Origin: Gammaproteobacteria bacterium
Lineage (GTDB): Bacteria > Pseudomonadota > Gammaproteobacteria > Tenderiales > Tenderiaceae
DNA length: 64,000 nt
Direction of reading: 5' to 3'
Assembly (NCBI GenBank): GCA_016200485.1
Contig: JACQEP010000004.1
Span: forward strand, 1-64,000
Of this stretch, positions 42,089 through 51,978 are shown piece after piece. A program made the position numbers and the translations under genes. Below the pieces are notes generated by a model. That model had not been told where the DNA came from. It made no database searches and was given only the letters and a program-made list of their open reading frames with translations. How positions within the stretch are numbered: the first letter of the stretch is position 1; every line of letters begins with the position of its first letter.

Positions 42089-42439
42089 ATGACTACGATC
42101 TACGGCATCAAAAACTGCGACACTATGAAGAAAGCTATGCAATGGCTTGATGATCATGGCGTTGAATACCAGTTTCATGATTTCAAAAAATCCGGGGTTG
42201 ATGAAAAGTTGCTCAAGTCCTGGATCAAGCAAGTCGGCTGGGAACCGCTCGTCAATCAACGCGGCACCACTTGGCGAAAATTATCGGAAGCAGATCGTGC
42301 CAATCTCGATGAAGCCAAAGCGATCAAGGTGATGTTAGCCAATAATAGTCTGATCAAGCGCCCAGTGCTGGACGTTAAAGGAAAACTACATATCGGTTTT
42401 AGTGACGGCGAGTACAGCCAATTTTTCAATAATAAATAG
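42089..42439 (+). CDS. ArsC/Spx-family reductase (YffB-like)
   Basis: A 116-residue thioredoxin-fold protein starting TTIYGIKNCDTMKKAMQWLD, with a single N-terminal cysteine (about Cys10), then FHDFKKSGVDEKLLKSW and RPVLDVKGKLHIGFSDGEY. This matches the YffB/Spx-like arsenate reductase family, which in gammaproteobacteria lies beside dapE. The true role is unclear and is probably thiol-dependent; arsenate reduction is not implied. Confidence 0.88.
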   Translation: MTTIYGIKNCDTMKKAMQWLDDHGVEYQFHDFKKSGVDEKLLKSWIKQVGWEPLVNQRGTTWRKLSEADRANLDEAKAIKVMLANNSLIKRPVLDVKGKLHIGFSDGEYSQFFNNK

Positions 42440-42442
42440 TCA

Positions 42443-43027
42443 TCAGAAGGGTATCTTCACCCCTGCACAAATCAAATTCGATCCACCCCGCACATCACCG
42501 AATACGCCATAAACACCGGAACGGTGATGAACGCGCGTCACTAGGCTCCAGTCATGAACTTTCGGTGGTGCCATTTCAACCTCCACCAAAATGTAATTCA
42601 ACAAACGTGTGGCGCCAGTATTGGAATGACTAGCGCTTTCAATCCGCGGCACGTCACTGGCGTAAGACAAACCATCCCCCACCGCAACACTGGTCCGCAG
42701 CAAATGGTTCCACGGAAACTGCTGCCAACGGTAAATCGCCAGCAGATTAAACTCCCAGTTATCCTGGCCCTGAAAATGCTTACCGAGCTGTCCTTCCAAC
42801 TCCCAACGATGCTTGGATGAAGTCAGAGGAAAGGCCCGTGCCAGCGCCACTACCCCAAGGTATGAATCCTCATAGGTAATCGGCCTGCTCAACAAAACCT
42901 CACCCAGGCGGTCATCCGTATATTTGCCCGCATAGACCGTCAGGTAACGATCGGCCGCCAGCAACGGGAAACTTAGCGCCCATTGCAAAACAATGATCAT
43001 CATCCGCACTGAGAACTTCATTCTCAT
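42443..43027 (-). CDS. Predicted outer-membrane beta-barrel protein, PagL-like?
   Basis: A 194-residue protein with a signal peptide (MMIIVLQWALSFPLLAADRY), alternating hydrophobic strands and a terminal aromatic F (ICAGVKIPF), typical of small outer-membrane barrels. Near the C-terminus VTRVHHRSGVYGVFG has an adjacent His and Ser reminiscent of the lipid A 3-O-deacylase PagL. That assignment is tentative because I cannot align it. It is convergent with the ArsC-like gene (three bases apart) and divergent from dapE. Confidence 0.6.
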   Translation of the reverse strand: MRMKFSVRMMIIVLQWALSFPLLAADRYLTVYAGKYTDDRLGEVLLSRPITYEDSYLGVVALARAFPLTSSKHRWELEGQLGKHFQGQDNWEFNLLAIYRWQQFPWNHLLRTSVAVGDGLSYASDVPRIESASHSNTGATRLLNYILVEVEMAPPKVHDWSLVTRVHHRSGVYGVFGDVRGGSNLICAGVKIPF

Positions 43028-43064
43028 TAGCCGTGAGCGCCCAAGACAGGTAAAATCAGTTTAA

Positions 43065-44246
<1,182 letters not shown>

Positions 44247-44282
44247 ATTCAAGTTTGTTCAACCCATTGGGAGTCTAAGCGC

Positions 44283-44657
44283 GTGACTAAACAACAAGAT
44301 GACAACAAACGCCGTTTCAGCCGCATCGCCTTTGATGCCGATGCCGTCCTGATTCAAAACGGCAAGGAATGGCGCAGCCACCTATTGGATATCTCGCTTA
44401 ACGGCGTACTCATCAAAACCCCCGCCCACTGGGATGCTGCAATGGGTGAACACTTCAAGCTCGAAGTCATCTTCGCCAACGGCGGCAACTTGATCAGTGC
44501 CGATGTCGCCGTCGCCCATAGTGAAAAAGAACATGTTGGCTTCCGCATCATCAACATCGATATTGAAAGTGTCAGCCACCTGCGACGTCTGGTTGAACTG
44601 AATCTGGGTGATTCAACGCTGCTGGAACGCGAGTTGGGCGCGTTACACTGGAAATAA
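44283..44657 (+). CDS. PilZ domain protein
   Basis: A 124-residue single-domain protein with the cyclic-di-GMP-binding PilZ motifs RRFSR (an RxxxR, residues about 11-15) and DISLNG (D/NxSxxG). The start codon is GTG. It lies 36 bases after dapE, so it may be cotranscribed. Such small PilZ proteins act as c-di-GMP receptors for motility, alginate or cellulose systems; a partner cannot be named. The window's GGDEF-EAL protein shows that c-di-GMP signalling is present. Confidence 0.9.
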   Translation: MTKQQDDNKRRFSRIAFDADAVLIQNGKEWRSHLLDISLNGVLIKTPAHWDAAMGEHFKLEVIFANGGNLISADVAVAHSEKEHVGFRIINIDIESVSHLRRLVELNLGDSTLLERELGALHWK

Positions 44658-44838
44658 AATCTGATCAGATTTAATTCAGGTAGGGATAATGAGCGCCCAG
44701 TGAACTCCTGATTACGTTTTACTTCATCCGGACTACTTGCCCCGACCCTTTCAAATTTTGGCAGTATTAAGCCAATTTTGCAGGCGTTGAATGAATAAAT
44801 AAAGTCGCTCTCGCAACACACTACAACATTCTGAGTAG

Positions 44839-45046
44839 TGTCGGAATTTTTTACATCACTACACGCATGGTTTAATCTATAAAAACTTCTATTTTACAAA
44901 CACATACTTGTTAAACGCAACCAACTAACCCCGCACAGTCCTTCACATCTGTCGAAAACTTTTACAGTACCGCGGAATTGAAAGCGTACATATACTTTTA
45001 ACATGTTGATAAACATTGGAAATATATTTACGGCACAATTCATGCC
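44839..45046 (+). promoter_or_regulatory. Candidate sigma-54 promoter with two upstream 17-base sites
   Basis: Two related 17-base sites, TGTCGGAATTTTTTACA (44839-44855) and TGTCGAAAACTTTTACA (44950-44966), match at 14 positions and have imperfect dyad symmetry (TGT..ACA). Downstream, CGGCACAATTCATGCC (45031-45046) has GG and GC ten bases apart, as in -24/-12 sigma-54 promoters (TGGCAC-N5-TTGC). The ATG of the PEP-CTERM gene is about 125 bases further on. PEP-CTERM genes are known to use RpoN and the PrsK/PrsR system. The long gap 44658-45171 holds no gene I recognise. Confidence 0.5.
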
Positions 45047-45171
45047 TTATCAACTACGAGAATCAGATTGCAAGTCGTCTGTTTCCATGGAGTGGTGGCA
45101 AGGTTCTAAGGAGGGAACACAAGGAATTCTGGCCATCTACTTTAAATCGGCTGATTTAAGGAGAAACAATC

Positions 45172-45834
45172 ATGACTATTAAGTTCAAGAAAATCGGAAC
45201 AGCCTCTGCCTTGATATTAGGGTTGGCAATGGCGGGACAAGCACAAGCAGTAGTGTTTTACAACAACACCATAACGCAATGGGGCATTGATAGCCCGGTG
45301 GTGGATGCCGACAACGACTCGCTCTGGACTCTGCTCGCCTATGATGCTGTCCTCGACCCAGCAAAAGTAGTGCTGAGCGAAATAGAACTCGGTGGAAAAG
45401 ATTACTATAGTGCTACGATTGATTTTACGCCGGTAAACCCGAACTTGGGTGGTCTAGGAGTGGGTAAATATAACCTTAAATATTCGATTCAACTTGCGGA
45501 TGAAAAATTTCTCGACGTAGGCCTAGATTCGACCGTACTTGGCGGACACCCGCCTGACACAACTGTAATCAAGGAAATTTTTAGTGATCTGAACATGACA
45601 AACCTGATCACCACACTAACCAGCACCAATGGGAGCCATGCGGGATCAAACAGTTTGGCAGGCTACCAGACAATTTATGTCAATGAGACATTTACTGTTG
45701 GTGACAATATGGTTCTCACTGGCACCAGCAATGACTATACAGTTCCCGAACCTGGCACCGTATTCCTGCTCGGCAGTGGATTAATGGGATTGGTCTACGG
45801 CCGACGTAAAGTTACTGAAACAAGTACGACCTGA
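45172..45834 (+). CDS. PEP-CTERM sorting-domain protein
   Basis: A 220-residue secreted protein with a signal peptide (ASALILGLAMAGQAQAVVF) and a C-terminal PEP-CTERM tail: VPEPGT at about residue 191, a hydrophobic stretch (VFLLGSGLMGLVYG) and the basic RRK. Exosortase is expected to cleave and sort such proteins, often with exopolysaccharide; no exosortase is in this window. The middle part, rich in Asp, Asn and Thr, is unrecognised. AAGGAG lies eight bases before the ATG. A sigma-54 type promoter lies upstream. Confidence 0.9.
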   Translation: MTIKFKKIGTASALILGLAMAGQAQAVVFYNNTITQWGIDSPVVDADNDSLWTLLAYDAVLDPAKVVLSEIELGGKDYYSATIDFTPVNPNLGGLGVGKYNLKYSIQLADEKFLDVGLDSTVLGGHPPDTTVIKEIFSDLNMTNLITTLTSTNGSHAGSNSLAGYQTIYVNETFTVGDNMVLTGTSNDYTVPEPGTVFLLGSGLMGLVYGRRKVTETSTT

Positions 45835-45860
45835 TTCTATCATTCCATCCGCCAACCTGC

Positions 45861-45891
45861 CCCCGTGATCAGTGTTTCGCTGATCATGGGG
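45861..45891. terminator. Bidirectional hairpin between PEP-CTERM gene and dusC
   Basis: CCCCGTGATCAG (45861-45872) and CTGATCATGGGG (45880-45891) pair at 11 of 12 positions around a seven-base loop. The flanking genes converge here. There is no strong T-run, so termination efficiency is uncertain. Confidence 0.6.
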
Positions 45892-45962
45892 AGCAGTTAT
45901 TCCGCATGAGCCGTGCAAAAGTTGGGCAGCACGGATCGATGGGATAAGGGGCCACGCGCACA

Positions 45963-46919
45963 TTATTTAAGGCACTGCTCACCACGCAGAAAACATTCCA
46001 TATCCGCATAATTATCAACGACGCGCACCCACTCAAAACAACGTTGCGCCTCTGGGTACTGACCCTTTAACATCTTCAACCATTGCTTAATGCGCGCCAC
46101 AATATAACGGCTTTCGACATTTTCTTGCATTGCCGTGGCTAAGCTCAATATCAAGCTATGCACCTCTGACCAACGCATCGCCGCGTATGGCAGATTTTGC
46201 TGATAAGATTGTATTTGGTGCGCCAGATTGGGGCATGCAATCGCACCGCGACCGATCATCACATGTTCACAACCGCTGATCTCGCGACAACGCTGATAAT
46301 CTTCCACACTGTTGATATCGCCATTGGCGATCACTGGAATAGTCAAAGCTTCATTGATGCACGCCAACCATTCCCATCGTGCCGGTGGCTTGTAACCATC
46401 CGTCTTGGTACGAGCATGCACGGTAATGCAATCGGCACCCGCTGCCTGCACGGCATGGGCATTGTCCAGCGCCAGATCGGTATTGTCATAACCCAATCGA
46501 ATTTTGGCGGTGACCGGGATTTCTGCTGCCACGGCATTGCGCACAGCGTGGACAATATCATGGATGCGCTGCGGCTCTTTGAGCAACACCGCGCCACCCG
46601 CGTTACGATTCACGAATTTCGAGGGACACCCGAAATTGATATCGATACCAGGTGCACCCATGGCCGCTGCGCGTTGCGCGTTGGCCGCCATGGCCTCGGG
46701 AATGCCACCTAATAATTGAACGACGACCGGTGTACCGGCGCGTGTGCGGCCACCATTTGCCAGCTCAGGGCATAATCTACGAAACACCCGCCCTGGCAAC
46801 AGCTGATCGGTCACCCGCACAAACTCGGTGACACAGCGGTGGTAACCGCCCTGCGCGGTCAGCAGCTCACGCATGTGGTGATCAATCACGCCTTCCATGG
46901 GCGCGAGCAGTATGTTCAT
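45963..46919 (-). CDS. dusC: tRNA-dihydrouridine(16) synthase DusC
   Basis: DusC reduces U16 of tRNAs with FMN and NADPH. The 318-residue protein starts MNILLAPMEGVIDHHMRELL, has the catalytic cysteine in INFGCPSKFVNRNAGGAVLL, and HARTKTDGYKPPARWEW plus IPVIANGDINS. The NRNAGGAVLL and YKPPARW wording fits DusC rather than DusA or DusB. A single gene, convergent with the PEP-CTERM gene. Confidence 0.94.
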   Translation of the reverse strand: MNILLAPMEGVIDHHMRELLTAQGGYHRCVTEFVRVTDQLLPGRVFRRLCPELANGGRTRAGTPVVVQLLGGIPEAMAANAQRAAAMGAPGIDINFGCPSKFVNRNAGGAVLLKEPQRIHDIVHAVRNAVAAEIPVTAKIRLGYDNTDLALDNAHAVQAAGADCITVHARTKTDGYKPPARWEWLACINEALTIPVIANGDINSVEDYQRCREISGCEHVMIGRGAIACPNLAHQIQSYQQNLPYAAMRWSEVHSLILSLATAMQENVESRYIVARIKQWLKMLKGQYPEAQRCFEWVRVVDNYADMECFLRGEQCLK

Positions 46920-46965
46920 GTTTTCAACCGGTAAAAAATCAAATAAAAACTATCCCATTCTCATT

Positions 46966-47066
46966 CCCTCCCCCTCTTGAGGGGAGGGTTAGGGAGAGGG
47001 TGAAAAAACTTTGTAATGATTGGCCCTCTCCCCATCCCTCTCCCGCCAAGCGGGAGAGGGGGTGAT
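46966..47066. repeat. GGGAGAGGG palindromic repeat sharing the MITE interior
   Basis: CCCTCCCC...GGGGAGGG, a TTAGGGAGAGGGTGAAAAA spacer, and CCCTCTCCCGC (47036-47046)/GCGGGAGAGGG (47050-47060). It shares a 45-base identical block with 37216-37260 and then diverges, though AAATTGTTTAAGATAGAT at about 47090 resembles the right MITE end. It is in the dusC-radA gap (46920-47244), where I see no gene. Confidence 0.72.
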
Positions 47067-47155
47067 ATGCACTATGGGAACCGCACCCAAATTGTTTAAG
47101 ATAGATACTATTGATCCAGCCTGATGAAGTTTTAACTTTGATCGGCACGGATACT

Positions 47156-47180
47156 CCCTCTCCCGCGCTGCGGGAGAGGG
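47156..47180. repeat. Perfect 11-base GGGAGAGGG hairpin
   Basis: CCCTCTCCCGC (47156-47166), loop GCT, GCGGGAGAGGG (47170-47180). It is followed by GTTGGGGAGAGGG. A second palindromic unit in the dusC-radA gap, of the same family as 46966-47066 and 49324-49344. Confidence 0.72.
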
Positions 47181-47244
47181 TTGGGGAGAGGGAGCAATTT
47201 CAAACATATTCATGCCGCATCAATAGCAAATGAAGTTACTGTGA

Positions 47245-48609
47245 CTACATCGCATCAATCGCATCACCCAAACGCTGCACGGCGACGATTTCCAAATCTT
47301 CCAATCCACGCTTCGGGACATTGGCCTTGGGGACAATTGCACGCTTGAATCCGTGTTTAGCGGCTTCTTTTAAGCGCTCCAGGCCACCCTGCACCGGTCG
47401 AATTTCTCCGGCCAGACCGACTTCACCAAAGATTACTAAATCCTGCGCCAAAGGCCGATTCCGCAGACTCGACAATGCGGCCAGGATTAGCGGTAAATCG
47501 GCAGCGGTTTCCGTGACGCGCACGCCACCCACGACGTTGATGAACACATCTTGATCGTAAGTGGTGATGCCCCCATGCCGCTGCAACACTGCCAACAACA
47601 TCGACAACCGATTTTGATCCAGCCCTAATGTTACGCGACGTGGATTGGCCATGTGGCTCTCGGCCACCAAGGCCTGCACCTCCACCAACAACGGCCGACT
47701 GCCTTCACGCGTGACCATAATCGCGCTGCCGGTGACTTGTTCCTGATGTCGCGATAAAAAGATGGCCGAGGGATTGGTCACTTCGCGCAGACCTTTATCG
47801 GTCATCGCGAACACACCGAGTTCATTCACCGCACCAAAACGATTTTTAATCGCACGCACAACGCGGAACTGACTGCTGGTGTCACCCTCAAAATAGAGCA
47901 CCGTATCGACCATGTGCTCCAGCACACGCGGCCCTGCCAAGGTGCCTTCTTTGGTGACATGGCCCACCAGAAACAGCGCCGTACCCGTTTGCTTGGCAAA
48001 ACGCACCAGTTTCGCCGCGCTCTCACGCACCTGCGCCACTGAACCGGGCGCTGATTGCAATTGTTCGGTGTAAATCGTTTGTATCGAATCGATCACCATT
48101 ACTTGCGGCTTTTCTCGATTGGCGTGATTGATGATGGCTTCGACACCGGTTTCCGCCAGCAACCGCACCTGATCCGCTTGCAGATTCAGGCGGTGGGCGC
48201 GCATGCTCACCTGTTGCAGCGACTCTTCACCGGTCACATACAAGGTATTCATCTGCTCGCTGAGTAGTGCTACCGTCTGCAATAACAAAGTCGATTTGCC
48301 GATGCCAGGATCACCGCCGATCAGGATCACCGACCCCGGCACCAGACCACCGCCCAGCACCCGGTCCAGCTCGCCCTGGCCGGTAGGGGTCCGCTGCACG
48401 GCATCGAGCTGCACCTCCCCCAGACGCTGCACGGTGACCGCCGCCGATTCACCGGCATACCCGGCAAACCGAGGGTTAACTTTGGACACCGGGGCGGCGA
48501 TGGCCTCCACCATGGTGTTCCATTCCAGGCAGTCCGGGCACTGCCCGGCCCATTTCGGCTGCTGTGCGCCACAGGCGCTACAGGAATAAATTGTTTTGGC
48601 TTTGCTCAT
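47245..48609 (-). CDS. radA: DNA repair protein RadA
   Basis: RadA is a RecA-like DNA helicase that helps process recombination intermediates. The 454-residue protein has an N-terminal zinc finger (CSACGAQQPKWAGQCPDC), a Walker A at GGDPGIGKSTLLLQ, the RadA motif KNRFGAVNELGVF, and a C-terminal Lon-like domain ending in LERLKEAAKHGFKRAIVPKA. Length is standard. Divergent from cobO with a 49-base gap. Confidence 0.97.
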   Translation of the reverse strand: MSKAKTIYSCSACGAQQPKWAGQCPDCLEWNTMVEAIAAPVSKVNPRFAGYAGESAAVTVQRLGEVQLDAVQRTPTGQGELDRVLGGGLVPGSVILIGGDPGIGKSTLLLQTVALLSEQMNTLYVTGEESLQQVSMRAHRLNLQADQVRLLAETGVEAIINHANREKPQVMVIDSIQTIYTEQLQSAPGSVAQVRESAAKLVRFAKQTGTALFLVGHVTKEGTLAGPRVLEHMVDTVLYFEGDTSSQFRVVRAIKNRFGAVNELGVFAMTDKGLREVTNPSAIFLSRHQEQVTGSAIMVTREGSRPLLVEVQALVAESHMANPRRVTLGLDQNRLSMLLAVLQRHGGITTYDQDVFINVVGGVRVTETAADLPLILAALSSLRNRPLAQDLVIFGEVGLAGEIRPVQGGLERLKEAAKHGFKRAIVPKANVPKRGLEDLEIVAVQRLGDAIDAM

Positions 48610-48658
48610 CGGATAACTGCACTAGATAATTACACTGTGGATGATAAACTACTTTACC

Positions 48659-49267
48659 ATGAATGACTCTTCCTCCAAAGACGAACGCCATCGCCAGCGC
48701 ATGCAACGTAAAAAAGAGCATGTCGATTCCAAAATCGCGACGGCAACCATCGAGCGCGGTGTGTTGGTCGTCAATACCGGTAACGGCAAAGGCAAAAGCT
48801 CCTCCGCCTTTGGCATGGTCGCCCGCGCTTTGGGGCATGGCATGCGCGTCGGTGTGGTGCAATTCATCAAGGGTGCTTATGAAACTGGGGAAGAGGCCTT
48901 TTTCAAGCATCAGCCCAATATCGAATTTTATGTGATGGGCGCTGGCTTTACTTGGGAAACACAAGACCGGGAACGTGACACGCAGGCTGCGCAACAGGCC
49001 TGGGCACAGGCCATGCGTTTTTTAACAGACAGCAACATCCATCTCGTCGTGCTTGATGAACTGACAATCGCTTTAAAATATGGATACATCGCCATTGATG
49101 ATGTGCTGTCTGCGTTGCGCAGTAGACCCGTTCACCAGCACGTGGTAATCACCGGTCGCGCGGCACCGCCAGAACTTATCGAATTAGCGGATACCGTAAC
49201 CGAAATGGGTGCAATCAAACATGCATTTCAGAAAGGTATAAAGGCACAGAAGGGGATTGAGTTGTAA
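48659..49267 (+). CDS. cobO: Cob(I)yrinic acid a,c-diamide adenosyltransferase
   Basis: CobO/BtuR attaches the adenosyl group to cobalamin or cobyrinic acid diamide. The roughly 202-residue protein has the P-loop NTGNGKGKSSSAFGM, VGVVQFIKGAYETGEE, GFTWETQDRERDT and VVLDELTIALKYGY, all family signatures. The start MNDSSSKDERHRQRMQRKKEHVD resembles BtuR; an ATG 18 bases earlier, at 48641, is also possible. No other cobalamin gene is near. Confidence 0.95.
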   Translation: MNDSSSKDERHRQRMQRKKEHVDSKIATATIERGVLVVNTGNGKGKSSSAFGMVARALGHGMRVGVVQFIKGAYETGEEAFFKHQPNIEFYVMGAGFTWETQDRERDTQAAQQAWAQAMRFLTDSNIHLVVLDELTIALKYGYIAIDDVLSALRSRPVHQHVVITGRAAPPELIELADTVTEMGAIKHAFQKGIKAQKGIEL

Positions 49268-49323
49268 ACCTAGGATGAAGGGATGAACTAATAGCGTTAG
49301 TTTATTAGATCCCCTCACCCCAA

Positions 49324-49344
49324 CCCTCTCCCTGAGGGAGAGGG
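49324..49344. repeat. CCCTCTCCC/GGGAGAGGG hairpin after cobO
   Basis: CCCTCTCCC (49324-49332), loop TGA, GGGAGAGGG (49336-49344), in the cobO-amrS convergent gap. It may act as a bidirectional terminator. Same family as 47156-47180. Confidence 0.65.
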
Positions 49345-49378
49345 AATTAATGGGACAGCAGTGGCTCAGTTAATTAAT

Positions 49379-50479
49379 TCAGCTCACGGCAAAATCCTTC
49401 AACCTCACCGGCATCCGCTTCGCCCCCCAGGTACCCGCCTTTTCCTGAAATACTCCAGCACAGGCTGTGCCACAGTATTCGCAGTGACCATCGGCGGTCA
49501 AATGCCAGTCGGATAATACATACCAGTCACGGCCAATCAGCATCTTGCCGCAGTGATGGCAATACGTGCTATTGCCGGATTTATCGTGAACGTTACCTGT
49601 GTAAGCATAGTGCACGCCATTGTTCATGGCGATAGTGCGGGAACGCGTTAATTCAGCTGGAGGTGTCGGTGGAACATCCATCATTTTCCAGTCGGGGTGG
49701 AAAGCGGTAAAGTGCATCGGCACATCGGAACCGAGGTTCTTAACCACCCACTTCGTCATGGCGTCGATTTCCTGTTCGGAATCGTTTTTGCCGGGAATCA
49801 GTAGCGTCGTCAGTTCAATCCACACCTTAGTTTCATGCTTAAGATAGACTAAGGTATCGAGCACCGTTTGCAAATGGCCGCCGCAGATTTTGTGATAAAA
49901 ATCCTCGGTGAAGGCTTTGAGATCGACGTTAGCGGCATCCATGTAGCTGAAAAACTCTTTACGCGGTGCTTCATTGATATAACCGGCCGTCACTGCAACA
50001 GATTTTATATCCAGTTCACGGCAAGCCTTGGCGACATCAATGGCGTATTCCATGAAGACGACTGGATCGTTATAGGTATAGGCGACACTGCTACAGCCCA
50101 GTTTTTTTGCTGCTTTAGCGATCACTTCCGGCGGTGCCTGGTCGGCGAGGATATCCATCTCCCGCGCCTTGCTCATATCCCAATTCTGACAAAACTTACA
50201 GGCAAGATTGCAACCTGCCGTGCCAAACGACAGAATCGGCGTACCGGGTAAAAATTGATTGAGCGGCTTCTTTTCGATCGGATCAATACAATAGCCTGAC
50301 GAACGGCCATAAGTCGTGAGCACGATTTGATTGTTTTGATTAGCGCGTACAAAACATAAGCCTTGCTGCCCATCATGCATCTTGCAATAACGAGGGCAGA
50401 CATCACACTGCACCCGGCCATCGTCGAGCAGATGCCAATAATGGGTGGGTACTACCGATTTGAATGCGGGGGAATTCAT
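49379..50479 (-). CDS. amrS: AmmeMemoRadiSam radical SAM enzyme (AmrS)
   Basis: A 366-residue radical SAM protein. The cluster-binding CNLACKFC (CxxxCxxC) is in FGTAGCNLACKFCQNWD near residue 105. Extra cysteines occur at the N-terminus (CDVCPRYCKMHDGQQGLC) and in a C-terminal zinc-ribbon-like tail (CHHCGKML...CEYCGTAC). The blocks EKKPLNQFLPGTPILSFGTAG and YTYNDPVVFMEYA are typical of the family that co-occurs with Memo and AMMECR1 proteins. The substrate is unknown. The ATG at 50479 has a GAGG site; divergent from the next two genes with a TATAAT at 50565 between them. Confidence 0.9.
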   Translation of the reverse strand: MNSPAFKSVVPTHYWHLLDDGRVQCDVCPRYCKMHDGQQGLCFVRANQNNQIVLTTYGRSSGYCIDPIEKKPLNQFLPGTPILSFGTAGCNLACKFCQNWDMSKAREMDILADQAPPEVIAKAAKKLGCSSVAYTYNDPVVFMEYAIDVAKACRELDIKSVAVTAGYINEAPRKEFFSYMDAANVDLKAFTEDFYHKICGGHLQTVLDTLVYLKHETKVWIELTTLLIPGKNDSEQEIDAMTKWVVKNLGSDVPMHFTAFHPDWKMMDVPPTPPAELTRSRTIAMNNGVHYAYTGNVHDKSGNSTYCHHCGKMLIGRDWYVLSDWHLTADGHCEYCGTACAGVFQEKAGTWGAKRMPVRLKDFAVS

Positions 50480-50606
50480 ATCGACACCTCTTTGTTTAAA
50501 GATAGGGGCCCTCCCCTCTAACTTCAAGTCATGACGACAGGCTGTTTATTATCAACAGTAAGCTTATAATCATAGTACGTTTCTGGTTATATAACAGGAG
50601 ATAACC

Positions 50607-51410
50607 ATGACTCGATTACGCAATCCAGCCGTTGCAGGCACGTTTTATCCCGCCGATGCGGCGGAACTACGATCGATGTTAAACAACTTCCTGGCGCCAT
50701 TAAAACCCGCACAGGAAACAGCCCCTGTCCCCAAGGCCATGATTGTGCCGCATGCTGGCTATATTTATTCCGGCCCGGTGGCGGCCAGCGCATATCGACT
50801 GTTGTGGCCCGCGCGAAATAACATCCGCCGTGTAGTGTTACTCGGCCCTTCACATCGCGTTCCACTGTTTGGCCTCGCCGCCAGCAGCGCCGACGCATTT
50901 AACACGCCACTGGGGCAGATTGCGCTCGATAAAGTGGCGATTACTCGCCTCCTGGAGTTACCTCAAGTCAAATTGATGGATCAGGCCCACACCCTCGAAC
51001 ACAGCCTGGAAGTACAATTGCCGTTTCTACAAACTGTGCTCAATGATTTCACACTCGTACCCCTGGTCGTGGGCGAGGCCTCGCCGCAGGATGTTGCCGA
51101 AGTATTGGATGTACTCTGGGATGGAGATGAGACCTTGATTTTGATTAGTTCTGATCTGAGCCATTATCATGATTACAATACCGCCAGACATATGGATCAG
51201 GCGACTTCAAAAGCCATCGAACAGCTAAAGCCTGAGACAATACTCTACGATGATGCCTGTGGCCGCAATGGCATCAATGGTTTATTGTTAGCCGCACAAG
51301 AACATGGTTTACAAGCACGCACTATTGATTTACGAAGCTCTGGTGACACGGCCGACCCTCGAGATCAGGTCGTAGGATATGGCGCCTATGTCTTCGAACC
51401 TCACCACTGA
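50607..51410 (+). CDS. amrB: AmmeMemoRadiSam protein B (Memo-like)
   Basis: A 267-residue homologue of human MEMO1, whose fold resembles class III extradiol dioxygenases. Motifs: RNPAVAGTFYPADAAEL, VPHAGYIYSGPVAASAYR, LLGPSHRVPLFG, DQAHTLEHSLEVQLPFLQ and SSDLSHYHDY, including the conserved histidines. CAGGAG lies seven bases before the ATG. It overlaps the AMMECR1-like gene by 32 bases, so the two are coupled. The biochemical role is not established. Confidence 0.93.
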   Translation: MTRLRNPAVAGTFYPADAAELRSMLNNFLAPLKPAQETAPVPKAMIVPHAGYIYSGPVAASAYRLLWPARNNIRRVVLLGPSHRVPLFGLAASSADAFNTPLGQIALDKVAITRLLELPQVKLMDQAHTLEHSLEVQLPFLQTVLNDFTLVPLVVGEASPQDVAEVLDVLWDGDETLILISSDLSHYHDYNTARHMDQATSKAIEQLKPETILYDDACGRNGINGLLLAAQEHGLQARTIDLRSSGDTADPRDQVVGYGAYVFEPHH

Positions 51411-51978
51411 ACATATATTTCAGCTTGATCGCCCTTCGCAGCTGCAACTACTGGCGGTAGCCCATACATCGATAAAACTCGGATTGGATCAGCAGCAATC
51501 TTTAAGAATTAGCCTGAGCCAGTATCCAGCCACAGTTCAATCCCAGGGCGCGAGTTTTATCACACTCAGAATTCAAGGCGAACTACGCGGCTGCATCGGC
51601 ACACTGGAAGCGCGCCAGCCCCTGGTACAGGATGTCGCTCAAAATGCCTTTAATGCCGCGTTCCGCGATCCACGCTTTGCACCCGTGAGTTCACGGGACT
51701 ATTCGCTACTGGATATCCACATTTCAGTTCTTAGCCCGGCAACAGTGATGAGTTTCAGATCTGAAGCCGATTTATTACGTCAATTACGACCTGGAATTGA
51801 TGGTTTGATTCTGAGCGAGAATGGCTACCGTGGCACATTTTTACCTGCGGTATGGGCATCACTCCCTGCAGCAGAAGAATTTTTCCAGCAACTGAAATTA
51901 AAGGCAGGCTTACCGGCAGATTACTGGTCGCCAACCCTGCGGGCTGAACGCTATACGACGTTTTCTTTTAGTGATTGA
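51379..51978 (+). CDS. amrA: AmmeMemoRadiSam protein A (AMMECR1-like)
   Basis: A 199-residue AMMECR1-domain protein with the invariant LRGCIGTLE motif, preceded by ASFITLRIQGE, and NAFNAAFRDPRFAPVS and PADYW. In eukaryotes AMMECR1 is of unknown function. The start could be the ATG at 51379 or 51388. It ends immediately next to the convergent pentapeptide gene with no intergenic base. Confidence 0.93.
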   Translation: MAPMSSNLTTEHIFQLDRPSQLQLLAVAHTSIKLGLDQQQSLRISLSQYPATVQSQGASFITLRIQGELRGCIGTLEARQPLVQDVAQNAFNAAFRDPRFAPVSSRDYSLLDIHISVLSPATVMSFRSEADLLRQLRPGIDGLILSENGYRGTFLPAVWASLPAAEEFFQQLKLKAGLPADYWSPTLRAERYTTFSFSD

